From Bradyrhizobium oropedii (GTDB lineage Bacteria; Pseudomonadota; Alphaproteobacteria; Rhizobiales; Xanthobacteraceae), in NCBI RefSeq assembly GCF_020889685.1, contig NZ_JACMYO010000092.1:1-32578 (forward strand): a stretch of 32,578 nt of DNA. The letters are read 5' to 3'. Shown in pieces: positions 14,740 through 22,348 of the stretch. The notes beneath the pieces were generated by a model. That model saw nothing but the letters and a program-made list of their open reading frames with translations, was not told where the DNA came from and made no database searches. The position numbers were made by a program, and so were the translations under genes. Positions within the stretch are counted from its first letter, which is position 1. Every line of letters begins with the position of its first letter.

Positions 14740-16211
14740 CCGATTTGACATCGCTGACCATCGCCGAGGCCCGTGAGGGCCTGGCGAGCAAATCTTTCAC
14801 CGCCCGCGAACTGACCGATGCGCATCTCGCCGCTATCGAAGCTGCGCGCGTGCTCAATGCCTATGTGCTTGAGACGCCCGACCGCGCCCGCGAGATGGCC
14901 AAGGCCGCCGACGAGAAGATTGCCAAAGGCGAGGGCGGACCGCTCGCCGGCATTCCGCTCGGTATCAAGGACCTGTTCGCGACGCGCGACATCAGGACCA
15001 CGGCGTGCTCGAAGATCCTCGGCAATTTCATTCCGCCCTACGAGTCGACGGTGACCTCACAGCTCTGGCGCGACGGCGCCGTGCTGCTCGGCAAGCTCAA
15101 CAATGACGAGTTTGCGATGGGCTCGTCGAACGAGACCTCGTGCTTCGGACCGGTCACCAACCCGTGGCGCCGCGAAGCCTCCAACACCACGCTGGTGCCG
15201 GGCGGCTCGTCCGGCGGCTCGGCCTCGGCGGTGGCGGCTTCTCTCTGCATGGGCGCGACCGCGACCGACACCGGCGGCTCGATCCGCCAGCCTGCCGCGT
15301 TCACTGCGACCGTCGGCATCAAGCCGACCTATGGGCGCTGCTCGCGCTGGGGCATCGTGGCGTTTGCGTCCTCGCTCGACCAGGCCGGTCCGATCGCGCG
15401 CACGACGCGCGATGCCGCGATCCTGATGCGCTCGATGGCCGGTCACGATCCGAAGGATACGACGTCGGTCGACATCGCAGTGCCGGACTATGAGGCCGCG
15501 ATCGGCAAGTCCGTGAAGGGCATGAAGATCGGTATTCCAAGAGAGTATCGGCTCGACGGCATGCCGGCCGAGATCGAGAAGCTCTGGAGCGAGGGCGCGC
15601 AGTGGCTGAAGGCTGCGGGTGCCGAGCTCGTCGAGGTGTCGCTGCCGCACACCAAATACGCGCTGCCGGCCTATTACATCGTGGCGCCGGCGGAGGCTTC
15701 GTCGAACCTCGCGCGTTACGACGGCGTGCGCTACGGGCTGCGCGAGCCGGGAAAGAACGTCATCGAGATGTACGAGAACACCCGCGCCGACGGCTTTGGC
15801 GACGAGGTGCGCCGCCGCGTTCTGATCGGCACCTATGTGCTCTCGGCCGGCTACTACGATGCTTATTATCTGCGTGCGCAGAAGGTGCGGACGCTGATCA
15901 AGAAGGATTTCGAGGACTGCTTCGCAAAGGGCGTGAGCGCGATCCTGACGCCGGCAACGCCGTCGGCGGCGTTCGGCATCGGCGAGAAGGGCGGCGCCGA
16001 TCCGGTCGAGATGTATCTCAACGACATCTTCACGGTGACCGTGAACATGGCGGGCCTGCCGGGCATTGCCGTGCCCGCGGGCAAGGACACGCAGGGCCTG
16101 CCGCTCGGCCTGCAACTGATCGGCCGACCGTTCGACGAGGAGACGCTGTTCTCGCTCGGCGAGGTGATCGAGCAGGCGGCCGGCCGGTTCGCGGCGCCGA
16201 AATGGTGGTGA
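14736..16211 (+). CDS. gatA: Asp/Glu-tRNA(Asn/Gln) amidotransferase subunit A
   Basis: GatA is the glutaminase/amidase subunit that releases ammonia from glutamine for the tRNA-bound transamidation. The 491-residue protein has the amidase-signature triad: Lys in GIPLGIKDLFATRD, the cis-Ser in ATDTGGSIRQPAAF and the nucleophile Ser in the GGSSGGSASAVAAS region. Length is normal. The start overlaps the stop of the preceding CxxC gene by 4 bases. A 96-residue protein gene follows after 3 bases, so at least gatC to that gene appear to form one transcript. gatB lies nearly 2 kb further on. Confidence 0.97.
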   Translation: MTDLTSLTIAEAREGLASKSFTARELTDAHLAAIEAARVLNAYVLETPDRAREMAKAADEKIAKGEGGPLAGIPLGIKDLFATRDIRTTACSKILGNFIPPYESTVTSQLWRDGAVLLGKLNNDEFAMGSSNETSCFGPVTNPWRREASNTTLVPGGSSGGSASAVAASLCMGATATDTGGSIRQPAAFTATVGIKPTYGRCSRWGIVAFASSLDQAGPIARTTRDAAILMRSMAGHDPKDTTSVDIAVPDYEAAIGKSVKGMKIGIPREYRLDGMPAEIEKLWSEGAQWLKAAGAELVEVSLPHTKYALPAYYIVAPAEASSNLARYDGVRYGLREPGKNVIEMYENTRADGFGDEVRRRVLIGTYVLSAGYYDAYYLRAQKVRTLIKKDFEDCFAKGVSAILTPATPSAAFGIGEKGGADPVEMYLNDIFTVTVNMAGLPGIAVPAGKDTQGLPLGLQLIGRPFDEETLFSLGEVIEQAAGRFAAPKWW

Positions 16212-16214
16212 GCG

Positions 16215-16505
16215 ATGGCGGATTTCCGCGCCAGTCTCGCTGACACCGCGCCTGATGGCGCGCAGTCGCCGCCGCTCTCCGCGCTTTGGTGGGCGAAGAA
16301 AGGCGACTGGGACCAGGCGCACCGCATCGTGCAGGACGAAGGCGACGCCAATTCGGCCTGGGTGCATGCCTATCTGCATCGCGTCGAAGGCGATCTCGGC
16401 AATGCCGGCTATTGGTATCGCCGGGCCGGCCAGCCGGTCGCAAAGGACACGCTCGAGGCCGAGTGGGAGCGGATCGTCTCCGCGCTTTTGGCCCCGTCAG
16501 TGTGA
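16215..16505 (+). CDS. Conserved-type hypothetical protein, 96 residues
   Basis: The protein has the sequence features SALWWAKKGDWDQAHRIVQD, NSAWVHAYLHRVEGDLGNA and YWYRRAGQPV. The alternation of W-x-x-x-G-D-W and H-A-Y-L-H-R-x-E-G-D suggests a pair of helical hairpins of TPR/Sel1 type. Similar small proteins are found in many bacteria as I recall them, without known function. It starts 3 bases after the gatA stop, so it is likely co-translated with gatA. No signal peptide or membrane segment is present, so it should be cytoplasmic. Confidence 0.85.
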   Translation: MADFRASLADTAPDGAQSPPLSALWWAKKGDWDQAHRIVQDEGDANSAWVHAYLHRVEGDLGNAGYWYRRAGQPVAKDTLEAEWERIVSALLAPSV

Positions 16506-16623
16506 GGACGCCGGTGCCAAGACACCGTGAGCATTAACCCTGTTTCGGCCGCCATGCCGCCGCCCACATTCGCCGTGATAGGCTAATGGAACCGGGCGGG
16601 GGCCAGCGGCAAAGAGAGTAATC

Positions 16624-18021
16624 GTGCGTGGGTCGGGCATAGGGGGATGGCTGTCAGCGCTGCTGGTGGCTGCGGTGGCGGCGGGCCTTGCCGGCTGCGC
16701 GTCCGTCTACAATCTTCCAGGCAATGTGCCGCTCGGTGCTGCGCTCGCCGACAACAACAGCGCCCGCGACTATCCGACTTATGAAGATGACCTGCTGCTC
16801 GCGCTCTCGTTCTCCGGCGGCGGCACGCGCGCGGCGGCGTTTTCGTTCGGCGTGCTGGAAGAGCTCGACCGGGTGCACTCCAGCGCCGCCGGCAGCAAGA
16901 CGCTGCTCGACCGCGTCGACTTCGTCTCCGGCGTGTCCGGCGGATCGGTCACTGCCGCTTATTTCGGATTGAAGCGGCGCGCGGCGCTCGCCGATTTCCG
17001 CGAACGCTTCCTGCTGCGCAATGCCGAGGAGGGACTGAAGACCCGGATCTCGCTCGGCAATATCGGGCGCGCGCTGGGCGGCGGCGTTAACGACAGCCAG
17101 TTCACCGACTGGCTCGATCAAAATCTGTTCGACGGCGCGCGGTTCGAGGCATTGCCGGACGACCGCCGGCCGCGGGTGTGGATCAACGCCTCCGACATCT
17201 ACAACCGCACACCGTTCGTGTTCGGCAAGACGTCGTTCGACGCGCTGTGCAGCGACATCCGCTCCTATCGCGTCGCCGAAGCGGTGGCGGCGTCCGCCGC
17301 TGTGCCGCTGGCATTTGCCCCGATCGTGCTGCAAACCTATCCCGGCGGATGCGCCGCACCGCTGCCGCCCTGGTACGATCGGGTGCGCAACGATCCGAAC
17401 GCGCAGCCGCTGCTGCGCTCCTACGCCGAGGCCCAGGCGCGCTACCGCGACGGCTCGATGCGCTACGTCAAGCTGCTCGATGGCGGGCTGGTCGACAATT
17501 ACGGGCTGTCGGGGCTCAGCATCGGCTTGCTCGCCGCGCAACATCCCTACGAGCCGCTCGACGAGCGGCAGGCGGCCAAGCTGAAGCGCATCCTGTTCCT
17601 GGTGGTCGACGCCGGCCGCGGCATCTCCGGCGACTTCGTGCAGACGCTCGAAGGACCAAGCGGCGTCGAGCTGGTGTCGGCGGCCGCCGACACCGCGATC
17701 GATGCCAGCGTGCGCTCGAGCTACGCGGCCTTCACCACGCTCGCCAACGACTGGTCGGGCAAGCTGAAGCGTTGGCGCTGCGGCCTGTCTGCGGCGGATC
17801 GCACCAGGCTCGGCGTCGGCGCCGGTTGGAGGTGCGGCGACGTCGCGATCTATGTCGAGCGGCTCGGCTTCGACCGGCTTGGACCGGAGCGGGCCGGCAT
17901 CTTGAACGCCATCCCGACGCGGCTATCGCTGCCGGCGGAGCAGGTCAACCAGCTGATCACGGGCGGCGCCGACGCGCTGCGCTCGAGCAAGGCCTATCAG
18001 CAGTTCCGGCGCGGGCTCTGA
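16624..18021 (+). CDS. Patatin-like phospholipase lipoprotein
   Basis: The 465-residue protein starts with a lipoprotein signal: a hydrophobic stretch (LLVAAVAAG) and the lipobox LAGC with Cys25. The patatin domain follows: the oxyanion loop SFSGGGTRAAAFSFG (about 62-76), the nucleophile elbow GVSGGS with Ser105, and the second catalytic residue Asp286 in LLDGGLVDNYG. It is therefore a serine-aspartate lipid acyl hydrolase anchored in the envelope. The start is a GTG with AAGAGAG nearby; no in-frame ATG precedes the signal. It sits between gatA and gatB but has its own 118-base upstream gap, so it may be independently transcribed. The substrate is not known. Confidence 0.92.
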   Translation: MRGSGIGGWLSALLVAAVAAGLAGCASVYNLPGNVPLGAALADNNSARDYPTYEDDLLLALSFSGGGTRAAAFSFGVLEELDRVHSSAAGSKTLLDRVDFVSGVSGGSVTAAYFGLKRRAALADFRERFLLRNAEEGLKTRISLGNIGRALGGGVNDSQFTDWLDQNLFDGARFEALPDDRRPRVWINASDIYNRTPFVFGKTSFDALCSDIRSYRVAEAVAASAAVPLAFAPIVLQTYPGGCAAPLPPWYDRVRNDPNAQPLLRSYAEAQARYRDGSMRYVKLLDGGLVDNYGLSGLSIGLLAAQHPYEPLDERQAAKLKRILFLVVDAGRGISGDFVQTLEGPSGVELVSAAADTAIDASVRSSYAAFTTLANDWSGKLKRWRCGLSAADRTRLGVGAGWRCGDVAIYVERLGFDRLGPERAGILNAIPTRLSLPAEQVNQLITGGADALRSSKAYQQFRRGL

Positions 18022-18139
18022 TCGGCGCCTCCAGCCCCGGCGTGGGCTGCAAGAGCACTGCAAGGCGGCTTGACTGGCGCTGTCGGTTGCGCGAAGCCCA
18101 ATCCATCCCAGATATCACTTTATCCGGAAACCGAGATCC

Positions 18140-19627
18140 ATGACCGCATCTGCCGCCCCGCACAAGCTAATCAAGAGCGCCACCGGCGATTGGGAGGTCG
18201 TGATCGGCATGGAGATCCATGCCCAGGTCACCTCGAACGCAAAGCTGTTCTCGGGCGCATCGACCGCATTCGGCGGCGACCCCAACTCCCATGTCTCGCT
18301 GGTCGATGCGGCGATGCCGGGCATGCTGCCCGTGATCAACGAGGAGTGCGTCCGCCAGGCGGTGCGTACCGGCCTCGGGCTGAACGCGAAGATCAACCTG
18401 CGCTCGGTGTTCGACCGCAAGAACTATTTCTATCCGGACTCGCCGCAGGGCTACCAGATCAGCCAGTACAAGTCGCCGATCGTGGGCGAGGGCGAGGTGT
18501 CGCTCGAGCTCGACGGCGGCCGCAGCGTCACGATCGGGATCGAGCGGCTGCATCTGGAACAGGACGCCGGCAAGTTGCTGCACGATCAGTCGCCGACGAT
18601 GTCCTACGTCGACCTCAACCGGTGTGGCGTGGCGCTGATGGAGATCGTCTCCAAGCCCGACATCCGTGACGCCGAGCAGGCCAAGGCCTACGTCTCCAAG
18701 CTGCGCTCGATCCTGCGCTACCTCGGCACCTGCGACGGCGACATGGAGAAGGGCAACCTCCGTGCCGACGTCAACGTCTCGGTGCGCCGCCACGGCGAGA
18801 CCGCGCTCGGCACCCGCTGTGAAATCAAGAACATGAACTCGGTCAACTTCATCGGCCAGGCGATCGAGTACGAGGCGCGGCGTCAGATCGAAATCATCGA
18901 GGACGGCGGCTCGATCGAGCAGGAAACCCGGCTGTTCGACCCGAACAAGGGCGAGACGCGTTCGATGCGCTCCAAGGAAGAGGCGCACGACTACCGTTAC
19001 TTCCCGGATCCCGATCTCTTGCCGCTCGAATTCAGCCAGGCCTTCGTCGACGAACTCAAGGCGCAGCTGCCGGAACTGCCGGACGAGAAGAAGTCCCGTT
19101 TTATTACGGGCTTCGGCCTGTCGCCCTATGATGCGAGCGTGTTGGTCGCCGAGCGCGAGAGCGCCGAGTTCTACGAGACGGTGCTGTCAGGTCTCGCCGA
19201 CAAGGCGCGCGACGGCAAGCTCGCCGCCAACTGGGTGATCAACGAACTGTTCGGTCGTCTCAACAAGGAAGGCGTGGAGATCGCAGCCTCGCCGGTGTCG
19301 GCAAAGCAACTCGGTGCGATCGTCGATCTGATCGGAGAGAAAACGATTTCCGGCAAGATCGCCAAGGACTTGTTCGAGATCGTCTGGCAGGAAGGCGGCG
19401 ATCCGCGCACGCTCGTCGAGACGCGCGGCATGAAGCAGGTCACCGACCTCGGCGCGATCGAGAAGGTGGTCGACGACATCATCGCGGCCAATCCCGACAA
19501 GGTCGAGCAGGCGAAGGCGAAGCCGCAACTGGCGAGCTGGTTCGTCGGTCAGGTGATGAAGTCGTCGGGCGGCAAGGCGAACCCGCAGGCGGTCAACGAC
19601 CTCTTGAAGTCGAAGCTCGGCATCTGA
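18140..19627 (+). CDS. gatB: Asp/Glu-tRNA(Asn/Gln) amidotransferase subunit B
   Basis: GatB activates the tRNA-bound Glu or Asp with ATP and performs the transamidation. The 495-residue protein has the PET112/GatB signature near the N-terminus (WEVVIGMEIHAQVTSNAKLF), KNYFYPDSPQGYQISQYKSP, the VDLNRCGVALMEIVSKPD block, RADVNVSVRRHGETALGTRC and the C-terminal YqeY-like helical tail ending KANPQAVNDLLKSKLGI. Length is normal. It is separated from gatA by a 96-residue gene and a patatin gene. Two strong hairpins start 7 bases after the stop. Confidence 0.97.
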   Translation: MTASAAPHKLIKSATGDWEVVIGMEIHAQVTSNAKLFSGASTAFGGDPNSHVSLVDAAMPGMLPVINEECVRQAVRTGLGLNAKINLRSVFDRKNYFYPDSPQGYQISQYKSPIVGEGEVSLELDGGRSVTIGIERLHLEQDAGKLLHDQSPTMSYVDLNRCGVALMEIVSKPDIRDAEQAKAYVSKLRSILRYLGTCDGDMEKGNLRADVNVSVRRHGETALGTRCEIKNMNSVNFIGQAIEYEARRQIEIIEDGGSIEQETRLFDPNKGETRSMRSKEEAHDYRYFPDPDLLPLEFSQAFVDELKAQLPELPDEKKSRFITGFGLSPYDASVLVAERESAEFYETVLSGLADKARDGKLAANWVINELFGRLNKEGVEIAASPVSAKQLGAIVDLIGEKTISGKIAKDLFEIVWQEGGDPRTLVETRGMKQVTDLGAIEKVVDDIIAANPDKVEQAKAKPQLASWFVGQVMKSSGGKANPQAVNDLLKSKLGI

Positions 19628-19633
19628 CCGAAC

Positions 19634-19652
19634 AGGACAATGATGTTGTCCT
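19634..19652 (+). terminator. Hairpin after gatB, possible terminator
   Basis: AGGACAA and TTGTCCT pair perfectly over 7 bp around a 5-base loop, starting 7 bases after the gatB stop. There is no real T-run behind it, so it may slow or stabilise the message end rather than terminate alone. Confidence 0.5.
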
Positions 19653-19654
19653 TG

Positions 19655-19680
19655 GAGTATGATCCAACCGGATCATGCTC
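19655..19680. repeat. Short palindrome related to the GAGCATGATCC repeat family
   Basis: GAGTATGATCC and GGATCATGCTC form an 11-bp stem with one G-T pair around the loop AACC. The GAGCATGATCC end is the one I associate with a widespread Bradyrhizobium intergenic repeat; here only the two ends remain, joined head to head. Confidence 0.6.
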
Positions 19681-20229
19681 TCGCGCGATCGCCTCTCGTG
19701 TCGTCGCGCGCGCGTGAACGCGACGTGATCCCGCCTCACACCCTCCCGCGACGGTCGCACTGACGCCCTCGGCGCCGAATCGCCGAAGCTGCGATTCGTT
19801 CGCGAATCCGCCTTGGACGACCTCAAACGAGGCAAAAGTCGTCTTACCCACGAAAATTTTTTCGTTGCCAAAAATTACGACTCGGCGTCTATGCCGCGCC
19901 GCTTTTCGTCGTCACTCGCGACTCAGCGCAACGACGATCGCGCGTCGATCGCTTCCATTCGAATTCATGAAAAGCCTACAATACAAGCCATTTCCTGCAA
20001 CGTTGACAAATGCGGATGCCGGCAGCTGCTGCACTTCTTGCATCGTCGCGCGAATGCATCGTCGATTTGAACGGCGACGCGCGCTGTGCGCACTGCCACC
20101 GCTGCGTCAACACTTCCTTAAGCGGGACACTGTTTTTTTCGGTCTGTTGGTGTATTCGGGAAGCAGTGCATATCGATTCCCGAGTGCACGCAGCGAACTA
20201 GAGAGCCATCTCACATACTGGAGGGCAAC

Positions 20230-20328
20230 ATGGCTAAGAAGGCAAAGAAGGCGAAGAAGGCGAAGAAGGCCAAGAGCGCAGTGAAGAAGACTGCGAAGAA
20301 GACCCGCAAGGTCGCCAAGAAGAAGTAA
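20230..20328 (+). CDS. 32-residue lysine/alanine-rich peptide, histone H1-tail-like
   Basis: The product reads MAKKAKKAKKAKKAK followed by SAVKKTAKKTRKVAKKK: 17 lysines, one arginine and eight alanines in 32 residues and no acidic residue. Perfect AKK repeats are written with varied Ala codons, which suggests selection on protein rather than a simple DNA repeat. A strong ribosome site GGAGGG (20220-20225) lies 4 bases before the ATG, and a tight hairpin follows the stop. The composition resembles the C-terminal tails of histone H1 and of bacterial H1-like nucleoid proteins, so DNA or RNA binding is likely. Some rRNA-binding peptides are also this basic. No acidic partner gene is adjacent. Confidence 0.75.
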   Translation: MAKKAKKAKKAKKAKSAVKKTAKKTRKVAKKK

Positions 20329-20348
20329 GCCTCTCGCCTTGAGAGGAT

Positions 20349-20370
20349 TGCCGGCGGCTTGACGCCGGCA
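20349..20370 (+). terminator. Strong hairpin after the lysine-rich peptide gene
   Basis: TGCCGGCG and CGCCGGCA pair perfectly over 8 bp around GCTTGA. Just before it, CCTCTC/GAGAGG (20330-20346) forms a smaller hairpin directly after the stop. No T-run follows, so intrinsic termination is uncertain. Confidence 0.5.
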
Positions 20371-21144
20371 CGTCGCGAGAGCCAGCGGACGGACTGCTGA
20401 GAGGCACATCCCACTCCAAGGCTCTGGCTGACGAAAGAGGGTGTCGGCGAGACATCAGGTCAAACGGCTGGATCGAATTTCGGAGAGGGCAACCTTCCCA
20501 AAACCGGTCCGGCAGAAGAAACAGAGATTTCTTCGTTCGGTGCGGAGCCGGCTTGGTTCCGCAATTTCACCGGCGAGAATGCCGAGCTGAAATCTGGTCC
20601 TGACGTGTTCGCCGACCCCCTCGTTCCGGCGGCCTGCGCAGCCCGCGCCCCGGCAACCATTTTCTTCATTTCCAGTTCTGGACTGACGCTTGGCTTTGCG
20701 GCCTCGCGCTGCATTCGTCTGTGCAGCCGGCCGCGCGACAAGCCACCGGACGTGCCACCCATCCATCAGTTTCGAAGCTGACCGCCTGCCGAGACTGGCC
20801 GGCGCAAGCGGCCATTGTCCGCCATGGTTATCGTTGTCCGAAACACCAGGGTAAACCGGCGTTCACGAATGCATGGAAGTCCCTGCGGCACAGGCACTTC
20901 TGTGATTCCGGGCAGCGCCGCCGGAAGCGCCGGTTTACATCCCGTTCATCGCGATACTTAAACCGCTCTTCAAATTTGATGGGCCATGATCATCCCAACA
21001 AGCCGGCAAACGGCAAGCGGTGATCCAAAGGATCAGCGCGGGGCATGATCAAGAGATCAGCCCGGGGATATCAGGGTAGTTCAACAGTGGACGGGGGCCG
21101 CGCTCGGGGGAGGGCGGCCAACAACAAAAAGGGGAATGACGACA
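20371..21144. other. 774-base region without a supported gene
   Basis: Frames of about 100 residues exist on both strands (for example minus 20460-20762 and plus 20721-21023), but they lack ribosome sites, show poor codon bias and match nothing I know. The clear structures are an 88-base inverted repeat at 20851-20938 and two GATC-rich hairpin-like runs near 21023-21060. A decayed gene cannot be excluded. Confidence 0.45.
20851..20938. repeat. Inverted repeat with 11-bp perfect arms
   Basis: GTAAACCGGCG (20851-20861) and CGCCGGTTTAC (20928-20938) are exact inverted copies. The interior also has complementary pieces (GGAAGT near 20875 with ACTTC near 20896), so the whole 88 bases can fold into a branched hairpin. 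No coding frame is associated. It may be a palindromic repeat unit or a structured RNA. Confidence 0.6.
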
Positions 21145-21411
21145 ATGTTTCAGGGGGTCATCGATCAGGAAAGCGCCGTCCCGGTTGCTGCGACTGCGAT
21201 CCAGGACGTGCTGTTCGAACGTGGCATGTATTGGGCGAGCGGCCGCTCCGGTGTGGTCAACCTCGTCGCGGCGCACAAATGGTTCAATCTGGCGGCGCTG
21301 AAGGGGCGTACCGATGCGATCGCGCACCGTCGCGAAGTCGCCGAGCAGATGTCCGAGGTCGAGATCGCAGCCGCCCAGCGCGAAGCCCGCGCCTGGATGA
21401 CGACGCACTAG
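21145..21411 (+). CDS. Small Sel1-like protein, 88 residues
   Basis: The product (MFQGVIDQESAVPVAATAIQ..) contains LFERGMYWASGRSGVVNLVAAHKWFNLAALKGRTDAI in the middle, where A-x-K-W-F-N-L-A-A-x-x-G is the core of a Sel1/TPR-like repeat. It ends in a charged helix (EIAAAQREARAWM). A single Sel1 unit of this size probably acts as a protein-binding adaptor in the cytoplasm. ATG 21145 is preferred because GGGGA at 21131-21135 is 9 bases upstream; an in-frame ATG at 21136 would be too close to that site. It stands alone, after a long non-coding stretch, and is followed by a palindromic repeat. Confidence 0.78.
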   Translation: MFQGVIDQESAVPVAATAIQDVLFERGMYWASGRSGVVNLVAAHKWFNLAALKGRTDAIAHRREVAEQMSEVEIAAAQREARAWMTTH

Positions 21412-21419
21412 GCTTTCGT

Positions 21420-21472
21420 TTCGACGCGTTTTCTTCACGCGAACCGGTGTCCACTTCGCTCGAAAACGCTCT
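21420..21472. repeat. Imperfect palindromic repeat (GCGTTTTC..GAAAACGC)
   Basis: GCGTTTTC (21426-21433) and GAAAACGC (21462-21469) are inverted, around a core with CGCGAACCGGTGTCCACTTCG. The unit matches a repeat I recall as very frequent between Bradyrhizobium genes. It starts 9 bases after the Sel1-like stop and separates it from the convergent permease gene. Confidence 0.75.
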
Positions 21473-21510
21473 GGCCGAGACTGAAGGGAGCTTCGGCTCC
21501 CTCACTCCAC

Positions 21511-22275
21511 CTAGAACCAGTATCGCGCCGCGTAGATCACGGTCATGACGGCTCCGGCCACGATCACGAACCGCCTGACGATGTGCGCGGGAAGGATCCG
21601 GATCAGGTAGCCTCCCGCATAGCCGCCGACCATGGCGCCGACCAGCATCACTGCAGTCTCCGGCCACCGCACCGCTCCCTGTACGATGAAGATCAGTGTG
21701 GCGGCGAGCGACACGCAGGTCGCGAGCAGGTTCTTCAACGCCTTGACCGCCCTGATGTCGTTGGGCTCCGTGATCGACAGCACCGCGGTCAGGATGACGC
21801 CGAGCCCGGCGCCGAAGAAGCCTCCATAGACACACGCCAGTCCCAGCACAGCACTGCTTGCAAAAGTCGAAGGCAGCGCCGCGGCGTCCCGACGGGCGAT
21901 GGTCCTGTTCTGGATCTGCGGCGCAAAGGCGAACAGCAGCGTTGCGAATGCGATCAAGCCCGGTACCGGCAGGACGAACAATCGCTCGGGAAGCAGCAAC
22001 AAGACGCCGGCGCCGACCGCGCCGCCGAGCGTGGCGGCGGCGATGAAGCTGATCGTGCGCCGCGTCGGCGGCGGCAGCTTGGCGCGATCGGCGAGCGCTG
22101 CGATCAAATGTCCTGGCGAGATCGCCACCGCATTGGACGCATTGGCGATGACCGCCGGCAAGCCCGCCGCGAGCATCGCCGGAAACGTGATGAGCGTCGC
22201 GCCGCCAGCCAACGCGTTGATGATGCCGCCCGCGACGCCAGCCGCGAGCAACAGAAGACCGATCTGGGCATCCAT
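21511..22275 (-). CDS. TSUP-family sulfite/organic anion exporter-like permease
   Basis: The 254-residue membrane protein has about eight hydrophobic segments in two related halves. The first block (LLAAGVAGGIINALAGGATLI, then TFPAML and ANASNAVAISPGHL) and the second (VYGGFFGAGLGVI, KALKNLLATCVS, GGYAGGYLIRILPAHIVRR) are the conserved TauE/SafE (TSUP) motifs. Members move sulfite, sulfoacetate or other small anions across the inner membrane; the cargo here is unknown. The ATG at 22275 was chosen because the longer frame to 22318 lacks the hydrophobic start. It lies downstream of the AraC gene on the same strand, with 73 bases between. Confidence 0.9.
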   Translation of the reverse strand: MDAQIGLLLLAAGVAGGIINALAGGATLITFPAMLAAGLPAVIANASNAVAISPGHLIAALADRAKLPPPTRRTISFIAAATLGGAVGAGVLLLLPERLFVLPVPGLIAFATLLFAFAPQIQNRTIARRDAAALPSTFASSAVLGLACVYGGFFGAGLGVILTAVLSITEPNDIRAVKALKNLLATCVSLAATLIFIVQGAVRWPETAVMLVGAMVGGYAGGYLIRILPAHIVRRFVIVAGAVMTVIYAARYWF

Positions 22276-22348
22276 GCTTCACCCTGTTGCAGGGTGAGCA
22301 CGCTAACCGGGGAAGCACCGGCCGGTCTGGAACGTCTGTGACATCGCT

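Larger units (their letters stand above)
19628..20229. other. 602-base intergenic region rich in hairpins, no convincing gene
   Basis: No frame here has a ribosome site and plausible composition. The stretch holds, in order, AGGACAA/TTGTCCT (19634-19652), an 11-bp hairpin (19655-19680), CGAATCGC/GCGATTCG (19776-19798), GATTCG/CGAATC (19793-19808), a nested GACGA-CCTC/GAGG..TCGTC fold (19816-19843 region) and ACGAAAA/TTTTCGT (19850-19865). After about 19,870 the base use becomes less regular until the small lysine-rich gene. It may contain a small RNA or the long leader of that gene; this is inference. Confidence 0.5.

Noticed and set aside
16654..17544. 296-residue open frame on the minus strand
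   Set aside because: It lies opposite the patatin gene, which has lipobox and catalytic motifs; the mirror frame has none.
20460..20762. 100-residue frame on the minus strand
   Set aside because: No ribosome site, weak codon bias and no recognisable motif; possible remnant at most.
20721..21023. 100-residue frame on the plus strand
   Set aside because: It crosses the 88-base inverted repeat, is basic and irregular in composition and has no ribosome site.
21003..21080. GATC-rich stretch with a tRNA-like look
   Set aside because: No acceptor stem or T-loop consensus can be formed.
3735..21500. Repeats as a CRISPR array
   Set aside because: The palindromes are scattered, differ in sequence and have no regular spacers; no cas gene is present.
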